NCBI GenBank assembly: GCA_014860175.1
Contig: JACZKF010000235.1
Coordinates: forward strand, 1-10,047
From: Desulfuromonadales bacterium
GTDB lineage: Bacteria; Desulfobacterota; Desulfuromonadia; Desulfuromonadales; JACZKF01
Direction of reading: 5' to 3'
DNA: 10,047 bases
Positions within the stretch are counted from its first letter, which is position 1. Each line of letters begins with the position of its first letter. Shown here in pieces: positions 7,266 to 10,047 of this stretch. The translations under genes and the position numbers were made by a program. The notes under the pieces were generated by a model. That model had not been told where the DNA came from, made no database searches, and was given only the letters and a program-made list of their open reading frames with translations.

Positions 7266-7664
7266 GTGAATGTTCCCGGGCTGTTGCTGGTGGCCGGCTG
7301 GGCACTGTTTGGCTGGCCGACTCTGGCCTTTGCTGGCCCGTTGATCGTCGCCGAGGCGGTCATCACCACCGCCGTAGCAGACCTGGAGCCGGTCGATGCC
7401 GTGCAGAGCTACCCGGCGGCGGTCGGTAAGCTCTTCTGTTTCACCCGGGTTGTCGGCGCGCAGGAAGAATCGGTCATCAGTCATGTCTGGTACCGGGGGG
7501 AGGCGGAAATGGGGCGGACGGTGCTTCCCGTTCGCGCTGCCGTCTGGCGCACCTGGTCGGTTCGCACTTTTCTCCCGTCGGCTGCCGGGGAGTGGCGGGT
7601 CGCGATCGTCGACGCCGAGGGGACGGAACTGCTCTCGCTCCCCTTTACCCTGACCGATCAATGA
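7266..7664 (+). CDS. Small exported DUF2914-domain protein
   Basis: The 132-residue product has a hydrophobic N-terminus (residues 4-23, ending TLAFA before Gly24) that looks like a cleavable signal peptide, so the mature protein of about 109 residues should be periplasmic or outside the cell. The rest matches the DUF2914 pattern as I recall it: EAVITTAVADLEPVDAVQSYPAAVGKLFCFTRVVG, HVWYRGEAEM, WRTWSVRTFLPSAAGEWRVAIVDAEG. The fold is probably all-beta; the function is unknown. The signal peptide is odd in having no lysine or arginine before its hydrophobic core, and no upstream in-frame start would supply one. The gene uses GTG with a strong Shine-Dalgarno sequence. It is divergent from the PilZ gene and convergent with the mucR-like gene, with a terminator between them, so it appears to be a single-gene unit. 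Confidence 0.8.
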   Translation: MNVPGLLLVAGWALFGWPTLAFAGPLIVAEAVITTAVADLEPVDAVQSYPAAVGKLFCFTRVVGAQEESVISHVWYRGEAEMGRTVLPVRAAVWRTWSVRTFLPSAAGEWRVAIVDAEGTELLSLPFTLTDQ

Positions 7665-7677
7665 TGGCGGGTTGGCA

Positions 7678-7717
7678 GCAACAAAAACGCCCCGGGCTGC
7701 CGGGGCGTTTTTGTTGC
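7678..7717. terminator. Perfect bidirectional intrinsic terminator
   Basis: An 18-base perfect inverted repeat (7678-7695 with 7700-7717) surrounds a GCTG loop. The GC core CGCCCCGG/CCGGGGCG is flanked by AAAAA on the left and TTTTT on the right, so each strand reads as a GC hairpin followed by U's. It lies between the convergent DUF2914 and mucR-like genes (13 bases after one stop, 8 bases after the other) and should serve both. Confidence 0.95.
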
Positions 7718-7725
7718 AGTCTGGA

Positions 7726-8169
7726 TCAAGCAGATTTTTTCTTCTTCCCTTTGCCGCGGGCGGCCCGGGCTTTGGCCAGGTTGTCGCCAAGACCGCGGTC
7801 GACCGCCATCTGCCGCCGGCTTTCCGAGTAGGACCGGGCTGCCAGAGGCTGGGTGCGCGGGATGTCAAACTGTTTGCGGTACTCGCCGGGCTTCAGGCCG
7901 TGGGCCGTCTTCAGGTGCCGGGCCAGGGTTTTCATCTCCTTGCCGCACAGCATGCAGACGACCTTGTCTTTCCCGAAGGCTTTCTTGCGCGAGATGGTGG
8001 GCGCCCCTTCTTCGGCTGCCCCTTCGACGGGTACCCCTTCCCCTTTTTCCAGGGCCGCCAGAGCCTTGACTACCTCGGAAAGCTCTGCCAGCAATTCTTC
8101 TTTGGACATGGGGGTGGTGGAAGCATGGGCAGCGACAATTTCAGCTGCCATTTCGATCAGAGTGGCCAT
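7726..8169 (-). CDS. Ros/MucR-family zinc-finger transcriptional regulator
   Basis: The 147-residue protein belongs to the Ros/MucR family of DNA-binding regulators. Residues 1-42 form a helical N-terminal part (family members oligomerise through it), followed by an acidic low-complexity linker (43-57). The zinc finger is CMLCGKEMKTLARHLKTAH: Cys72, Cys75, His85, His90, with the C-x2-C-x9-H-x4-H spacing of the Ros-type prokaryotic finger. Then come the family motifs LKPGEYRKQFDIP and YSESRRQMAVDRGLG, and a lysine-rich tail (GKGKKKKSA). Known members bind AT-rich DNA with TA steps and often repress their own genes along with exopolysaccharide, motility or cell-cycle genes. Targets here are unknown. 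ATG 8169 has AAGGAGG seven bases upstream (minus strand). The gene ends at the shared terminator and is transcribed away from dgt. Confidence 0.92.
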   Translation of the reverse strand: MATLIEMAAEIVAAHASTTPMSKEELLAELSEVVKALAALEKGEGVPVEGAAEEGAPTISRKKAFGKDKVVCMLCGKEMKTLARHLKTAHGLKPGEYRKQFDIPRTQPLAARSYSESRRQMAVDRGLGDNLAKARAARGKGKKKKSA

Positions 8170-8171
8170 TG

Positions 8172-8188
8172 ATATCCTCCTTGGATAT
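8172..8188 (-). promoter_or_regulatory. Hairpin holding the mucR-like Shine-Dalgarno sequence
   Basis: In the minus-strand transcript ATATCC (8188-8183) can pair with GGATAT (8177-8172). The five-base loop AAGGA and the first two stem bases make up the AAGGAGG Shine-Dalgarno sequence. The ATG follows two bases after the stem. The stem is short and mostly A-U, so its stability in vivo is uncertain. The same bases could instead be a palindromic DNA operator near the start of transcription. Confidence 0.4.
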
Positions 8189-8189
8189 A

Positions 8190-8507
8190 GACAATAATAT
8201 CAGGGTAACCTGCTTGGTGCATAACTAATACATTATTTTTTTATTATTGCAAGAAAAAAACACATTCATCGGGGTGTTTGTGTTTAAAATGATCTGCCCG
8301 GTACAGCCTGATTACCCTGATGCGTCAAAATCAGGTGAACGTCTGCCGCCGGTACGGGCGTAAACAATTGTTCAATCTGCAGATCGGCCGACCAAAAAAA
8401 TTGTATTCTGCCATCTTGGTTGAACATTGGGCAATCGAGCTCCAGTTCTGGTCGATGATGGAGTCATCCAAACAAGCTGCCAACATAACGCCAAAGTAAG
8501 GAAGTGT
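8190..8507. promoter_or_regulatory. AT-rich mucR-dgt divergent control region without a gene
   Basis: This spacer holds no credible ORF. Its left part (about 8216-8262) is a strongly AT-rich tract in an otherwise GC-rich window. On the minus strand there are two candidate mucR promoters: a TATTAT box at 8199-8194, and TTGCAA (8252-8247) with TATTAG (8230-8225) at 16 bases. ATCAGG/CCTGAT half-sites occur at 8199-8204, 8307-8312, 8316-8321 and 8330-8335; the first touches the TATTAT box. TGTTCAA (8369-8375) and TTGAACA (8420-8426) form a looser inverted pair on the dgt side. No clear dgt promoter was found. The spacer ends with the dgt Shine-Dalgarno AAGGA at 8498-8502. Confidence 0.5.
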
Positions 8508-9548
8508 ATGAAGATCCGAACTCATCTGGAGCAGCAGGAAGAGCAGATTCTTTCGCCTCATGCGTGCCACAGTGCCAGAAGCGCCGGGCGGCTGCGCCAG
8601 GAAGAGGCCTGTTCCATCCGCACCATCTTCCAGCACGATCGGGATCGCATTCTTCACTGCAAATCTTTTCGCCGGCTCAAGCACAAGACCCAGGTTTTTC
8701 TCGCCCCCGAGGGGGACCATTATCGTACCCGGCTCACCCACACCTTGGAGGTTTCCCAGATCGCCAGGACGGTTGCCCGGGCGCTGCGGCTCAACGAAGA
8801 TCTGACCGAGGCGATCGCCCTCGGGCACGACCTCGGGCATACCCCTTTTGGCCACGCCGGCGAAGAGATGCTCAACGAGCTGGTGCCGGGGGGCTTTCGC
8901 CACGTTCACCAGAGCCTGCGGGTGGTGGAGAGCCTGGAGAAAGACGGTGCCGGTCTCAATTTGACGGCCGAGGTGCGTGACGGTATCGGCAAGCACTCCA
9001 AGGGGATGGGACCGTTGATCAGTGACCGGCCGGAGGTGCGGGCGTCGACCCTGGAGGGGCGTATCGTGCGGCTGGCCGATATCATCGCCTATGTGAACCA
9101 CGATCTCGATGATGCGCTGCGGGCCGCTCTGGTGGAAGAAGCCGAGATCCCCCCCTTCATTCATCGCAGCTTTGGCAACTCCCACTCCCGGCGCATCGGT
9201 GCCATGGTTCGGGACATGATCTTCGCCTCCCTGCAGGCCGACGGGGCCGAAATTCGCCTGACCGAGTCGATGGCCGAGGCGATCGAGGAGATGCGCGACT
9301 GGCTGTTTCGCCACGTCTACCGGGCGCCCCGGGTGCATGAGGAGTTCACCAAGGCCTCGCGGGTTCTGCGGGAGCTGTTCGGCTATTTTTTAGACCACCC
9401 GCAAGCGTTGGCGACCCACGGTGGCCGCCGGTCGGCCGACGATCCTCTGGAGGTCGCGGTGGCCGATTTTCTCGCCGGGATGACCGACCGCTACGCCCTC
9501 AATCTGTATCACCGACTGTTTTTGCCGCAGCCCTGGAAAATCTTGTAA
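8508..9548 (+). CDS. dgt: dGTP triphosphohydrolase-like HD-domain protein
   Basis: Members of this HD-superfamily group hydrolyse dGTP or other dNTPs to the deoxynucleoside and tripolyphosphate, which adjusts nucleotide pools. The 346-residue product has the family N-terminus (SPHACHSARSAGRLR, IRTIFQHDRDRILHCKSFRRLKHKTQVF). The metal-binding HD set follows: His78 in RLTHTLEV, His107-Asp108 in LGHDLGHTPFGHAGE, and Asp191 in LADIIAYVNHD. Phe-Arg-His-His features (GGFRHVHQSLRVVE) follow the HD motif. The C-terminal half is helical and ends at PQPWKIL. ATG 8508 is chosen because AAGGA (8498-8502) is five bases upstream and the frame further back (to 8427) is not protein-like; GTG 8505 is a minor alternative. 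It resembles the shorter dGTPase-like group, so the preferred nucleotide is not certain. It stands alone, divergent from the mucR-like gene. Confidence 0.93.
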   Translation: MKIRTHLEQQEEQILSPHACHSARSAGRLRQEEACSIRTIFQHDRDRILHCKSFRRLKHKTQVFLAPEGDHYRTRLTHTLEVSQIARTVARALRLNEDLTEAIALGHDLGHTPFGHAGEEMLNELVPGGFRHVHQSLRVVESLEKDGAGLNLTAEVRDGIGKHSKGMGPLISDRPEVRASTLEGRIVRLADIIAYVNHDLDDALRAALVEEAEIPPFIHRSFGNSHSRRIGAMVRDMIFASLQADGAEIRLTESMAEAIEEMRDWLFRHVYRAPRVHEEFTKASRVLRELFGYFLDHPQALATHGGRRSADDPLEVAVADFLAGMTDRYALNLYHRLFLPQPWKIL

Positions 9549-9585
9549 GTCAACATAACTGCTTGAATTTCCCGGTTTATAATGG

Positions 9586-9615
9586 TTGACACCCGGGCTG
9601 GCGCTGTGTTAGCTT
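9586..9615 (+). promoter_or_regulatory. Candidate promoter of the response-regulator gene
   Basis: A perfect TTGACA (9586-9591) is followed after 18 bases by TAGCTT (9610-9615), preceded by a TG one base upstream (extended -10 form). A perfect TATAAT also occurs just before it at 9578-9583 but has no -35 at the right distance, so it is the weaker candidate. Start of transcription would be near 9622, with a leader of about 100 nt. Confidence 0.45.
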
Positions 9616-9635
9616 TGATGGCATTTAACTCCCCC

Positions 9636-9702
9636 AGAAGAGCCTCGCGGCTGCCCGCGTCCTGTTCGCGGCTTCTGACATTCACCCGGTTTTCCCCCCG
9701 GG
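9636..9702 (+). other. Hairpin-rich leader of the response-regulator gene
   Basis: Three small stems lie in tandem: AGCC 9641-9644 with GGCT 9649-9652; CCGCG 9655-9659 with CGCGG 9667-9671 (loop TCCTGTT); and CCCGG 9685-9689 with CCGGG 9698-9702. AGAAG 9636-9640 can also pair with CTTCT 9672-9676 around the first two. The Shine-Dalgarno AGGAGG (9709-9714) is left free. No T tract follows, and no known riboswitch class was recognised. Confidence 0.35.
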
Positions 9703-9719
9703 GAGCCCAGGAGGCTTGC

Positions 9720-10047
9720 ATGAGCAAGAAACTGTTGCTGGCCGACGACAGCATCACCATTCAGAAGGTGATCGGGATCACTTTCGCCAATGAGGATTAC
9801 GAACTGTGCGTGGTCGACAACGGGGATGCCGGGTTTGACAAAACCCGCAGCGAACGCCCCGATCTGGTGCTGGCCGACGTATTCATGCCGGGGAAAAACG
9901 GTTATGAACTGTGTGCCGCCATCAAACGCGACCCCGCCTTGCGCCATATCCCTGTCCTTCTCCTGACCGGCACCTTCGAACCTTTCGATGAAGCCAAAGC
10001 GAAAGCCGCCGGCGCCGATAGCTGGATTGCCAAACCTTTCGAATCCC
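9720..10047 (+). CDS. Response-regulator receiver protein, 5' part only
   Basis: The first 109 residues are a complete-looking receiver (REC) domain: acidic pair Asp9-Asp10 in LLLADDSITIQKV, phosphate-accepting Asp53 in LVLADVFMPGKNGYELC, switch Thr83 in VLLLTGTFEPFDE, and Lys105 in IAKPFES. All catalytic positions are present, so it should be phosphorylated by a partner histidine kinase, which is not in the window. ATG 9720 has AGGAGG (9709-9714) five bases upstream. The gene runs off the end, so any output domain is unknown. Orphan receivers of this style in Desulfuromonadales may be single-domain or carry a further C-terminal domain. It has its own promoter candidate and is not obviously co-transcribed with dgt. 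Confidence 0.93.
   Translation, partial: MSKKLLLADDSITIQKVIGITFANEDYELCVVDNGDAGFDKTRSERPDLVLADVFMPGKNGYELCAAIKRDPALRHIPVLLLTGTFEPFDEAKAKAAGADSWIAKPFES

Noticed and set aside
8258..8279. AAACAC/GTGTTT inverted repeat next to a T run on the minus strand, looking like a terminator
   Set aside because: The stem is six mostly A-T pairs with a ten-base loop, and no minus-strand gene lies upstream that would need it; more likely a by-product of the AT-rich tract.
8331..9338. A 335-codon minus-strand frame over dgt
   Set aside because: It is a shadow of the conserved HD-domain gene; its composition is typical of antisense GC-rich frames and no motif is visible.
1..10047. CRISPR arrays, tRNA/rRNA genes, transposases, toxin-antitoxin or phage defence genes
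   Set aside because: None was seen on reading both strands; every sizeable ORF is either a recognised gene or a shadow of one.

Overview
The window is a high-GC chromosomal stretch of mostly housekeeping genes, with regulatory genes in its second half. The gene set fits a Desulfobacterota / Desulfuromonadales-type bacterium (Geobacter, Pelobacter or Desulfuromonas relatives): secA next to argJ, a PilZ protein with a receiver-like N-terminus, a Ros/MucR zinc-finger regulator, a DUF2914 protein, and a receiver with the LADVFMPGKNGYE signature. This taxonomic call is inference from gene content and sequence style; I could not run a search.

Layout. Positions 1-224 hold the 3' end of an M23 (LytM-type) peptidase gene, closed by an intrinsic terminator. 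A good sigma70-type promoter (299-327) then starts a plus-strand block: secA (399-3086), argJ (3116-4315), a 119-nt palindromic element (4318-4436), a GC-rich hairpin leader, deoC (4518-5180) and deoB (5177-6361, overlapping deoC by 4 nt). deoB meets a minus-strand PilZ-domain gene (6358-7119) tail to tail; their stop codons share the palindrome CTAG. A divergent promoter region follows. Then come a small exported DUF2914 protein (7266-7664), a perfect bidirectional terminator (7678-7717), and a convergent mucR-like gene (7726-8169, minus). A 338-bp AT-rich intergenic region separates mucR from dgt (8508-9548, plus). The window ends inside a response-regulator gene (9720 onward) that has its own promoter and a hairpin-rich leader.

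How the genes relate. DeoB and DeoC act in sequence (deoxyribose 1-phosphate to deoxyribose 5-phosphate to glyceraldehyde 3-phosphate plus acetaldehyde). Dgt releases deoxynucleosides from dNTPs and could feed the same route through a phosphorylase that is not in the window. SecA (protein export), ArgJ (arginine synthesis) and the M23 peptidase (cell wall) are unrelated housekeeping functions that happen to be adjacent. The PilZ, MucR-like and receiver proteins are three separate regulators with no visible shared target.

I found no mobile element with a transposase, no CRISPR array, no tRNA or rRNA and no convincing new multi-gene system. The observations most worth a second look are non-coding: the long palindrome and structured leader before deoC, a hairpin holding the mucR Shine-Dalgarno sequence, repeated CCTGAT half-sites in the mucR-dgt spacer, and a tiny upstream ORF that ends on the start codon of the DUF2914 gene.
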